Of a DNA stretch of 64,000 bases, positions 54,186 through 64,000 are shown piece by piece. Location of the stretch: assembly GCA_949358305.1 (NCBI GenBank), contig OX442324.1:7785601-7849600 (forward strand), in the 5' to 3' direction. A program made the position numbers and the translations under genes. The DNA is from Strigamia acuminata. Its lineage: Eukaryota; Arthropoda; Chilopoda; Geophilomorpha; Linotaeniidae. How positions within the stretch are numbered: position 1 is the stretch's first letter; each line of letters opens with the position of its first letter. Below the pieces are notes generated by a model. It was given only the letters and a program-made list of their open reading frames with translations. It did no database searches and was not told where the DNA came from.

Positions 54186-57100
54186 TCAATTCCAACAGAA
54201 CTTTGCAAGTTTGCCTCGTTGTTGGTACGGTTTTTTAAATATTGCGGAAATATTTCGCACGAAATTTTCATCCGAATATTTGGGATTAGGTTTTTTCTCT
54301 CGTCTTGGACGAGTGCTAGTTCGAGGAACTACCGGTTGGGGTTTGCGGGGTTTTCGAGGTGGTTTCTTCGGAATTTCACCTCTTTTTAACGCCGCTTTCT
54401 TTTCTATAGCAGTTAAGCGTTGTCTATGTCTATGTTTAGACTTTGTGGGCGCAGATTTGTCAATCTGCACCGAAGTTGAGTCGGATAATTCCATTGGAAT
54501 TTCTGAGGAAGTTTCAGGAATTAATTCCATTTCTTCAGCGTCCGGAAGTTGATTACTTTCGTCCATCCATTTAGGATTTTCTTGAGGCGAGTAAGAGGCG
54601 GACTTTTGTCCTACTTTCCAAGTCTCAATCGGGTATGAGGGCGTATAAGGGTACAACGCTTTAATATTTACTGATTTTTCGATCGAACCATCAGCTAACT
54701 TGCGTAATTTATACGCTCCGCCTGGAAGTACTTTAGTAATTTCCCACGGACCATCTCTCTTCTCAGCGAATCCAGCAGAAATATTTTTATCTGCACAAGA
54801 GAGAATGTGAGTCTGTTTCCAGACTAAATCTCCGACTTCGAACTCCGTAATTACGAACTTTTGTTCGTGTATTTTCCTATGTCGTTCAAAATTCAATTGA
54901 ATTCTGCGATGTATCTCTTGATGCGATCTACGTAATATATCTAATAGTACTCTGACATATTTTTCTGGATTTTCTTTGTCAAATGGATTGGCATGTTTAA
55001 TAATCCTTGGGTCGAAAGGTAATGTTACGATTCGTCCCGTGTTCAGCAGCATCGGGCTTGAGCCTGTTGCCGCCGAGACATTATTTCGCATAGCGAATGC
55101 GAATTCGTCTAAATAACGTGGCCATTGCGTGTGTACATCTGTGTACAAAGCAAGCATGGTCTTGATGTCCCTATTGGCTCGCTCTGTCGGGTTCGCCTGG
55201 GCATGATACGTGCTCGTATGAGCCGGGCGAATGTTGTACATTTCGCAATACTCATTGTAGATATCGGAAACGAATTGTTTTCCGTTATCGCTCACAATCT
55301 TTTTGGGGTGTCCCCATCTGTTTGTAACAGATCTTAATTCTTGAACGCAGTTAGCGCTCGTGGCTTTGGTCAAAGCCTTAATTTCAACGAACTTGGTACA
55401 ATTGTCAATAATGACAAAGATATACTGGTTTTGGGACCTTCCTGCAGGTTTTGGGCCCATCAAGTCCATGTTAATACATTCCCAAGGATTGGTCATGTTG
55501 TGGGGTGTGTAAGGAGCTGCGTGCCTTTTCTGTTGAATAGGCTTGTACTGGGCACAGTGCGTGCAGCTTTTAACGTAGTTCCTAACACTTCTACTCATAC
55601 CAGGCCAGAAATATATTAAACGAGTTTTCTCAAGCGTCTTACTCATCCCAGCGTGACCGCTTAGGGGGTGGCCATGACAAGCGAAGAGTACTCGTTTTAC
55701 GAGTGCACTGGGTATAACGGCTTTAAAGCCGTTTCCCGAATCGTTTAATTCCTCTTCAAACGAAGGGTTAAAATAGATGATCATCTGATCACCATCTTTT
55801 TCTTTTTTGTCCAAACAATAGTTTTTGACTTTGTTTTTCCACTCTTTTATTTCAGATTGTGGTATCCCAACAACCTTGTCATTTAATAGATATTCTCGAA
55901 TGCGTTTGCATTCATTATCTAACAACTGAGCATCTATTATTTCTCTCCTTGTAGGAGGGACTTCCTTAAGTACTTCTGTCAACGCACTGTACAAGGTTTC
56001 TTGTACTTCCTCCCCCTCCCTTTCTTCAGAACATTCTTTAGAATTTTCTGAAAAATGGACATGCACACTAGCCAAAAATTCTCGTTTTTCTGGGGCACGA
56101 TTTAATGAAACAGAAGGATTTCCGTCCCATTCAGGCCAGTATTGTTTAATTTCGACAGGTTCCACATGTTCACGAAGAGGAATGTCTTCCTCTGTTAGTG
56201 GGGCTCTAGAAAGTGCATCTACAACTTGATTAGCAGCACCTTTTCGAAAAACAATTTTAAAATTTCCACATTGGATTCTTAAGGCCCATCGGCCAAATTG
56301 CCCAGATGGTTCAGGCGTTCGCATCAACCATTTCAGTGCTTCAGCATCTGACTCTAAAGTGAACGTACCATATTCGAGATATGGTTTAAATCGATCGATA
56401 GCCCACACGACTGCGAGACATTCGAGTTCCGGCGTTGTATAACGCTTCTCCGCTCCACGTAAAACTCTGCTTGCATAAGCTACAGGTCTGGGTACAGAAA
56501 TGTTTTTCTGCTTCTTTTCGTCGAAGGCAAAGGACAGCTCCTAAGCCTTCATGAGAGGCGTCAGTCATGACGACAAATGGCAGAGTCATGTCTGGTTTGT
56601 GTAGACAATTGTTGCCACAAAGTAGCTCTTTAATTTTATTAAAAGCTTCTGTCTGCTCATCTCCCCATTCAAATGGAGTTTTCTCATTCATCATACGTGT
56701 GTATGGTGCGGCAATAGTTCCGTGATTTGGAACAAACTTCCTGAAGAAGTTAGTCATGCCGTGAAAGCGCTGAATGTCTTTAGCACACGTGGGAGTGGGA
56801 AATTTCATAATCGCCGATATTTTATCGGGATCACCGAAGAGACCTTCGGGTTTAATCCAGTGGCCCAAGAATTTTAATTCTGTACGCCCAAAACGAGATT
56901 TCGCTTTATTTATTGTCATGTTGGCTTGGTTAAGCCTTTCTAAAACATCTCGAACATGTTTGAGATGATCCTCCCAATTATCTGAATACACAATTACGTC
57001 ATCCAAATAAACTAACGCGTAGTCTTGCAAAGCTGAGCCTAAAATGCCTTCCATCAGACGCTGGAAAGTACAAGGTGCATTGCAAAGGCCAAACGGCATT

Positions 57101-58304
57101 CGCACAAATTGATATGGACCATTTGGCGTGTAAAATGCCGTCTTTGGACGATCTTCTTTACACATTTCGACCTGATAGTAACCTTTGACAAGGTCAATGG
57201 ACGTAAAATACTTTGCCGGACCAGTATTATGCAATAAAAGGTCAATGCTTGGCATTTGTATTACTTCGACTTCGGTGATGGCATTCAGCCACCGGTAGTC
57301 GATACACATCCTATACGAGCCGTCAGGCTTCGCAACAATGACTGGATGACTTATGAAGGGCCCTTTGGCCTTTCAATGAGTCCATCCTGCTCTAATTCTG
57401 CAGCTAGTTTAGTCATAATGGCTCTCATGGCCGGGTTATACATTCTATACTGCATTTTGGGCAATGAATGCCCTTCTTTGAACTTGATTCGATGTTGAGT
57501 CACGTTAGTGCACCCAACTTGATCACGAAATACATTTGGTACCGCGTTAACCACTTCACGAAGTGCCAGTCGTTGTTCTGGAGTGCAGACGCTCTCCTCA
57601 ACTAATTTCTCATCCCATGGTAACACGGGAGTGTCTGTTAGCTCGATTGAGTCAACTGCAGTCGTTAGACTTTCTAAATACTAGAAGGTAATTCGATTCA
57701 AGGGGGCAAGGGCCAAATTGGCTTCTTCCGACTCATAAGGGGCGGACCAATTAGGTTTATCTGCACAAGAGAACTCTTGGAGATGGGGGTGTGGACTGAT
57801 CTTTTGTCTACGCATGAAATTGTGACCCAATATCAGGCCACAAACTCGTTTTGCCAAAACGATGAAATTCATTGGCGTAAATTCATCAGCCCACTGTACG
57901 CACAAAGTTATTTGTCCGACAGGTTTGTGTGCTACGCCTACAGCGTTAACCAACATGTTTCTGGGGGCCTCTTGTAAGAATTCTGGCAGAGCCTGAGTTT
58001 CAGACAAAAGTTGTTCTCCAATGTAACATTGAGATGCTCCTGTATCCATGAGCGCGTTGTAGGTGAGCCCACCAATTGTGATCTTCATTCGAGAATCATC
58101 TTTATTATTACCCAAAGTAATATTGTGCAAATTATTACCACCTATGACTCTGTTGAGTCGGCGAAGTCTACAGAATTTCTTCGTGTAGCACTTGTGTGGA
58201 AACAACGTCAGATTTTTTAATTGCTCCGTCATTTCTTGCAGATTCTCATCTACTCCGCCACTATGACTAGTGGCTACTTCAAGACAAGTTGTGTCTACAT
58301 CCAT
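54186..58304 (-). pseudogene. pol: GyB pol, broken
   Basis: It matches GyA Pol throughout, with all domains recognisable (protease DTGASQCYIG; RT YLDD; RNase H; integrase zinc region and DDE; GPY module; basic tail). Lesions: an in-frame TAG at 57681-57683 after the protease; a one-base deletion in an A-run near 57371 before the RT palm, shifting the frame; and a deletion of about 14 bases near 56525 in RNase H. After that the frame is open to the end (54186), so the integrase half looks undamaged. The element cannot make its own Pol. Confidence 0.92.
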
Positions 58305-58338
58305 AAATAAAGTCTTCGATGTAGCATTAGCTACTTCT

Positions 58339-58379
58339 GGGGGATGGAATAAACCTTCGTCCCCCGGATCTAGTTTTTT
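58339..58379 (-). promoter_or_regulatory. GyB -1 frameshift signal
   Basis: Complement of 58373-58379 is AAAAAAC before the gag stop; GGGGGA/TCCCCC stem arms lie at 58339-58344 and 58360-58365. Identical arrangement to GyA. Confidence 0.8.
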
Positions 58380-60655
58380 GAACTAGTAGCACTTGAATCG
58401 GCAGATTCAGGTTTGATCAAAGTCTTGACCATTTCTGCCAATGAGTTGGTCAGCGAGGTTTGTAACTTATTTTCAAAAGTATTCAGTTTCGCATCAAGTT
58501 TAGCATCTAGTGTTGCATCCAACACTTCTTGAGTTATCCACCTATTATTAGGCCGTTTAGAAGTTGGATCCACAGTCGGGGAATCCAGAGTACCACGTTT
58601 TTGTAACTCTTCAGAGTTGAAATTTGTACGTGGTTTTGGATTTGTACATTCCCGACGCATATGTCCGGGCTGTTTACAGTTATAACAGACTATTTGACCA
58701 CGTCTGGTCTGATCTACTACTCCATTTATTAAATAAACGGCTTCACATTCCTCGGGTAACTCCTCATCACAAAAATTAAGTTGTTCTTGTGAATCCAAAG
58801 TTAGTGATTTAGCATTGGTCTTTGGTTGAGGACGATTATCAGTTTTCCGAGGTGGGAAAACAACTGGATTGGAAATATTTTCCCTTGCTCCATTAGCTGT
58901 ACGACTGTACAAGCCTTTGCTTTTTGTTACTGCGTTATAAATCTCTGTTAGAGGTAAGTCCGCTAGGCCTTGCGTATGCAAAAGCAAATTGTTAGCAGGA
59001 GTTACACTCCCGATAAAAAGACTTCCAGCCCCTTTTGCGTCGAGGTTGTCTTGTAAAATCCATAACTGGTAATATTTGTGCATAAAGTCATAAAGACTTT
59101 CTGTTTCAAGTTGTCTCAACTTGGTTAGTTGGTTCGTCCGCTCTTGTCAAGTGGCCACAAACCTTTCTTTGAACGCCTGTTCAAATATATCCCAAGATGT
59201 GAAATCTCCTCTCCTTTCATGGAACCAGCCATGCGCTTGCTCGGTTAGATAACCGGCTACGCCTTTAACAAGCATGTCATCGAGTGACATGTTTCGCAGG
59301 AAAGCGACATTTTTTACGATAGTGAGAAAGCGTTCGCTTTCATCTGCCTTTCCGGAGAATACAGGAATATCTGGGGGCTTCAAACAGTTAGTTTGAGGGA
59401 CAGTGGCGGAACTTTTTCCTGCCTGCATCAATTTGTGCATGGTCGCGGCAATTGACGCGAGGTCATCTGCCGTCATTCCAAAGCTACTTGGAGGACGCGA
59501 ATGGTCATTCGACGATCCACCAGTGTTTGATTGACTCGAGTTATTTTGACTTGAGCCACCATTATTGGGGTTGAAATTTTTCGACCCTCCTTGATTTGGT
59601 CTATTGTGGTTACCAAAGTTCGAATGGTTATTCGAATTACCTTGGTTCCCATAATTCGAATGATTATTAGAATTACCCCGATTGTCAAAATTCGGACGGT
59701 TGTTCGAACTTTCTTGATTACCAAAATTCGGACGATTGTTCGAATTTCCTGGGCCACCAAAATTCGGACGGTAGTTCGAATTACTTGGTGTACCCTGATT
59801 CAAATAATTATTGGAATCTCCTTGCGTTTCAGGATTAGAAGGATTATTTAAATCATTCATATCAATTGGGTTATTCGAGTTCGGAGGAACTGAGTGACCC
59901 CTTTGCATGTTAGGTGCTGGATTAGAATTGTTTGCAAATCTAAAGTTTGGGTCGAAACGATTGTTTGGACCTCTTGTCGCATTTAAATTTGGATTCAAAT
60001 TTCCAGCGAGATTCGGACAGCTAGTTGATCTGTTGGGGAAGCTTGGAGTGGGGTTGGCCATATTAGGCGGACCCATATTCGCTCTGTTGAACGTATTCTC
60101 AAAGTTTCCGGGATTAGTAAATCCCCTTTGTTGGTTGCGAGCAAAGTTATTCGCTCGTAATCGTTGTTGGAAAGCACGATTAAAATCTCCTGGTGTCAAA
60201 TTCGATTGATTTTGACGTGAAGGTTGTGCAGTTTTATTTCTATATCTAGAAATAGGCGTCGAAGGAGTGGGACTAAAATTATTTAATCTTTGGCTGGCTG
60301 GGGAATTAGGTTGCTCCGACGTAGCACGACGCGCGTGCACAAAATCTAATACTTCGGTCAAAGATCTAAATTGGTTTGGGTTCAAACCGTGATCCTGACA
60401 AAATAGTAGACCGCCTTGGCCTAAATGAGAACTTTCAGGAATGCATTCCTCTTCTCCAGGCGAAGTAGGTTCACGTGGAATCCTATTTTCACCAGATGGT
60501 CCGGCTGTTTCATTTGAAACGCCATTGTGGACCGCGTGGTTTCCCACTTCTTCCATTCCATTAGGAACAGGTACAAACCCGGATAGATTCATTCCACCGG
60601 TCAAACAAGTTCTTTCCTTACCGCGGGTGTTCATGTGATGCTGGTTACTAGTCAT
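58370..60655 (-). pseudogene. gag: GyB gag with one nonsense codon
   Basis: ATG at 60655-60653. Same layout as GyA Gag: N-terminal region, Asn/Gly/Ser-rich tandem repeats (one more 11-12-residue unit than GyA), capsid region, one zinc knuckle (CYNCKQPGHMRREC), helix-prone C-terminus. A single in-frame TGA at 59147-59149 replaces the Arg after RFVAT in the capsid region (CGA in GyA). No frameshift; the reading resumes in the same frame to the stop at 58370. Confidence 0.92.
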
Positions 60656-61755
60656 AACTAAACTTTAAACTAAGAAAATTTCCTAAGTCTGAGAGATAAT
60701 GATGAAGTTGCAAACGTTCAGGAGGGTCGCAAACGAAGCAGTGGTCACACTATTCGAAAGGAAGTATGGGTACTTCAAGACACCTCTTTGATTGGTCAAG
60801 CATCAACGCTAGTCTCGCGAGAGTCCAATCTCATCCGAGATTGGTGGAAATCACTAAGTTCGTGGAACCTTAATCTGGTCAGATTTCAGGGTTATGACGT
60901 AGTCGCAAAACAATATGGATACTTTTCAAAGCACTCTAAAACATTGCCAAATTTTATTTAATAAAATGACCTTTATGAGAATTTTAAAGTATTAAAACCC
61001 ACAATTTTAATAAGACGCGTCGAATCGTTTGAATCGACGGCTTCTCTGCACAACTTGGTTGCTAGACAACACGACAGTGAGAATTTTCTTTGCTAAAATC
61101 CGAACGGTACTCCATTCGAAAATTTTGATTCCAATGTCTTGAAATCACGACTTTTAACCAACATTTTGCTGTAGATCACGTTTGTAAAAATAAGGTAAAC
61201 CACTTTGAAATAAAATATAAATTTTAATTCCTTCGAAAATGTCAATTTTCTTTCTATTTATTTAGACAAATAAATTTAGGTTTAACTTGAAGTCTCAAGC
61301 AAAATTACTTATTTAGAATATTCTAAAAATAAAGCAATTGTTAAATTGATAGAGTTCTTTAAGAATTCCGTCAAAGTCGAACTCTTCAAAACTAGGCCCA
61401 ACCGCGTGGTTTTGTCATATGGTCGACGACAAAATGATGCTACCCGGGCGGGGTCAACCTTAACAAGTTCGGACAAGATTTTTCCATTCTCTAGGTTAGG
61501 CCTTTAGGCCTGACCATGCGGTAGAAATTATTATTTTGTTAAAACGTATAATTTCCACGGCGGAGAAAATAGAATAAAGTGAGTTACACTTATTATCTTT
61601 ACAACAAGCTTTAAGACAAAAATAAAATATATTAAACACTTATAAATCTCAAACGAAATTTATTTTTTACACACAAAAATCACCATAAACGTTACACTAC
61701 TCGAATTCATCATAGACATGCAAAACTTCAAATTTTATTTAAAATTTGGCAGCCT
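60656..61755 (-). other. GyB leader
   Basis: About 1.1 kb, homologous to the GyA leader. The paired GC-rich segments are present with changes (minus strand GCATGGTCAGGCCTAAAGGC in the first). Non-coding. Confidence 0.6.
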
Positions 61756-61773
61756 ATCTCGGTAGAACCTCCA
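61756..61773 (-). other. GyB primer binding site, tRNA-Gln
   Basis: The minus strand reads TGGAGGTTCTACCGAGAT, identical to GyA. Confidence 0.75.
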
Positions 61774-61775
61774 CT

Positions 61776-63520
61776 TGTGACGATTCTACTTTTGGGCTAA
61801 TTTATTAGTCCTTTTGAGATAGATAATTCGGTTTATACAAGACGTTGCTAAGTTTAGCAACAACCTAACCGAGATAAGCTACGGAAGTCTTTACAAACAT
61901 GATACGTGATCGAATAGAAATAACTTACAGTTTTAGTGTGACATAACATATTTATTACTAAATATTAACAATAACAAAATGGGTTCTTGACGCGTGTAAA
62001 CAGGCGGCATCAACTGGTTGAGGATCCGGGCGAAGCCAGAGGGATACGGCTGACTTGCGGCATCGTCACAAATAGCGCTACGGAGACGTATTTGGTCCGC
62101 AGCTCGATTATCTAAACATGTGAAGAGTCCTTCACATTAATCGGAATATTCGGCAGAATATTCCATATTTCAAATGAATAAAAGCAAGGTGATTAATGGA
62201 ATATAACAAATGAATTGTTATATAAATATTAATTGGGCGGGGACCGTCACGACAATTGAGAGAACGTCGCGGGAGTTGTTGAGACTCCATCCGCCAGCAT
62301 GCCTTACGACGACAAGATCTCGTGATCAGGCGCCGAGTATTTAATTGTGTGCTTTAACTCGCTATCGGTGGTACCAACCACCAGGTAAACATTTCTATGG
62401 ACTTACCGGTGTAAAAGATATTGCCAATACAGGATTACCAATGCCCGAGTAATTTGTTTAGCACAGTGTTCTTCAACTCCTGTTCATGGGTTACTAACCC
62501 GGAGGGTACAATGGGGCGGGGACCGTCACGACGGTTGAGAGAACCATCGCGGGAGGATTTGACTCCTCCATCCGCCAGCATGCCTTACGATGGCGGGATC
62601 CAATGATCGAGCACCGGGTAAAATATTACTTGGCCACTGCCGTTGGATTACCATTATCCAGGTAGTTATTTTATCGCAACATCTGAAGATATTACTCACG
62701 GGCTACCAACCCGGCGTGTTACCTGTACATTAGGCCTTTACCGACTTTTAACGAGCGGAAGGACCAATCGAGAAAAGACGGGAACCTGCGAGGGCTGTTT
62801 ACAACAGCCATCCTGCAGCGGACTGAGGCCAGTTAGCTGAGGGACCTACTTTCATTTAGCAAGGTCGTACTGTATACGACCGTTATATTAAGCCACCGTA
62901 CGAACTCTAACTGTCCCGTAGAACAGCAAGCTAACGTTACGGGGCCATTTCATGCGAATGCATGTCTATTACCGGAGTTAGCCTTCCCGAAATAGCCCTA
63001 CAACAGCAATAACAAATAGTAATGAATACTAACTGTGGAGAGCTGAGGTGGCCTGATGTGTCGATAGAGAATAATGAAATCAAACGATAACAATTCAACT
63101 ACAGACAATATACGTGTTCAGTTATCAAGCCAGGGGGGCAGTGGGTGGAAAACTGATGCTTATATAGTTCTGTAGAACTACTAGATTGGCGATAGCCAAT
63201 CAGCATACGAATCGGCGGATTCGTGGGTCACTAGTCCGGACCTAATATAAGACTATGTCCAGATGGGCCCAGTTGGGGTCCGGAAGGGTCCGATTGGTTC
63301 CCTTCGTCAGGTAAGTAACGTGGGTATTGATTCGATAGAATCAATCATTGTCAATTAAATAATACTTGGTTTATATTGAATAAAATAGTTATATTTTATT
63401 CACCGTGTCTAAATAATTATTTATCACGCTTTTAGTTTTTATCGAGTTTGAATTACGCGCGTTTGGTAAACAGCGCCATCTATTGTGAACATTGATAAAT
63501 ACGGATTTGTAATCATCACA
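61776..63520 (-). repeat. GyB 5' LTR
   Basis: 1745 bp, reverse orientation, followed by the second AGCA copy at 63521-63524. Confidence 0.96.
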
Positions 63521-63524
63521 AGCA

Positions 63525-64000
63525 GAACACAAAAGTGAAAGTTCCAATTGCGGCAGGATCAACGTTTAATCCAAATGCAAAAGAAGCTGATCCGAATTCA
63601 GAGTTTCCATATCGTTCACTGGTCGGAGGCTTGATGTTTCTTGCGTCCCGAACCAGGCCGGACATCCTTTACTCAATTATCTACATGTCCCAATTTAACA
63701 CGAATTTTACACAGAAACATGTTAAAGCTTTGTTACAAATTGCTCAATATGTTATAAATACCAAAAATTATTGTGTAAACTTATCCAAATGTGTTAATAC
63801 TGAATTGAAAATTTACACCGATGCTTCCTGGGCGACGGACCTCAGCCATTGCAAAAGTTTCGGAGGTTTTGCATTATTCATGGGGGATGCCCTAATAAGT
63901 TGGGGTTGTCGTAAACAAAGTTCCGTAGCTTGTAGCACGATGGAGGCGGAATACTTGGCTCTGGTCCATGCCGTCCAGGAAGGATACTGGTTATCAAGCA
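63525..64000 (+). pseudogene. CopE RNase H, runs off the window
   Basis: It continues the CopE frame interrupted at 49135: hinge (VKVPIAAGSTF), FPYRSLVGGLMFLASRTRPD, RNase H first Asp (IYTDASWATD, near 63815) and MEAEYLALVHAV (near 63943). No lesion is seen in these 476 bases. The third and fourth acidic residues and the C-terminus lie beyond 64000. Confidence 0.9.

Larger units (their letters stand above)
49136..63520 (-). mobile_element. GyB: second copy of the GyA family, minus strand
   Basis: 14,385 bp, LTRs of 1745 bp each (about 11 differences by eye), duplication AGCA (49132-49135 and 63521-63524), tRNA-Gln primer site, gag, frameshift signal, pol and ORF3 in the same order as GyA. 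Gag and pol carry lesions; ORF3 does not. It is inserted in the CopE hinge. Confidence 0.96.
23302..64000 (+). mobile_element. CopE: copia element split by CopF and GyB, continues past the window
   Basis: The 5' LTR is proposed at 23302-24147 plus 45372-45375 (CopF inserted four bases before its end). Primer site 45376-45387, polyprotein 45442-49135, then GyB (49136-63520, duplication AGCA), then RNase H from 63525 to the window end. Removing GyB and one AGCA copy restores a continuous frame. The 3' LTR is right of the window. Confidence 0.85.

Noticed and set aside
1-64000. CRISPR arrays, bacterial operons, rRNA or tRNA genes
   Set aside because: None seen. Regular short repeats are LTR modules or the Gag tandem units, and tRNA matches are primer sites.

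Overview
The 64 kb window holds no recognisable host gene. It is a stack of nested LTR retrotransposons, and almost every base can be assigned to one of them. The organism is a eukaryote, most likely an arthropod (insect): there are several divergent Ty1/copia families with initiator-Met-tRNA primer sites and Ty3/gypsy families primed by other tRNAs, all AT-rich with animal-type LTR promoters. The order cannot be named from this sequence.

Layout, from the junctions and target-site duplications (TSDs) I could read. The outermost element is a gypsy pol, GyC (19685-21985, plus strand, edges outside or hidden). Copia element CopB (minus strand, 3039-19684, left end outside the window) is inserted in its RT. 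CopB is broken by CopA (1-3038, plus), a 588-bp solo LTR (3470-4057, TSD ATAT), an unusual insert InsJ (about 5562-7486), and complete copia CopC (8420-17850, TSD CAATG). CopC carries a solo copia LTR (10985-11369) and, in its 3' LTR, a solo gypsy LTR (15766-17510, TSD TATG). To the right, GyC is broken by CopD (21986-23301, minus). CopD appears to be entered by CopE (23302 to beyond 64000, plus). CopE is split by CopF (24148-45366, plus, TSD GTTCC) near the end of its 5' LTR, and by gypsy GyB (49136-63520, minus, TSD AGCA) at its RT-RNase H hinge. CopF is split at the same hinge by gypsy GyA (29766-44124, plus, TSD AGTT).

GyA and GyB are two copies of one large gypsy family (about 14.4 kb, LTRs about 1745 bp, tRNA-Gln primer site) and are the most interesting content. 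Gene order is gag, then pol joined by a -1 frameshift site (A AAA AAC just before the gag stop, followed by a hairpin), then a third non-env ORF. ORF3 is 505 residues: a basic Ser/Arg/His-rich N-terminus, a Cys-rich putative zinc-binding core, and an acidic C-terminus. GyA has open gag, pol and ORF3 and near-identical LTRs, so it may be recently active. GyB has a broken gag and pol, yet an intact ORF3 with an almost unchanged Cys-rich core.

LTR pair divergence, counted by eye, gives an age order that agrees with the nesting: CopC about 8/547, GyB about 11/1745, CopF 2/481, GyA 4/1746. CopF was one open reading frame when GyA landed in it. CopE has one frameshift in its visible part. CopA, CopB, CopC, CopD and GyC are decayed.
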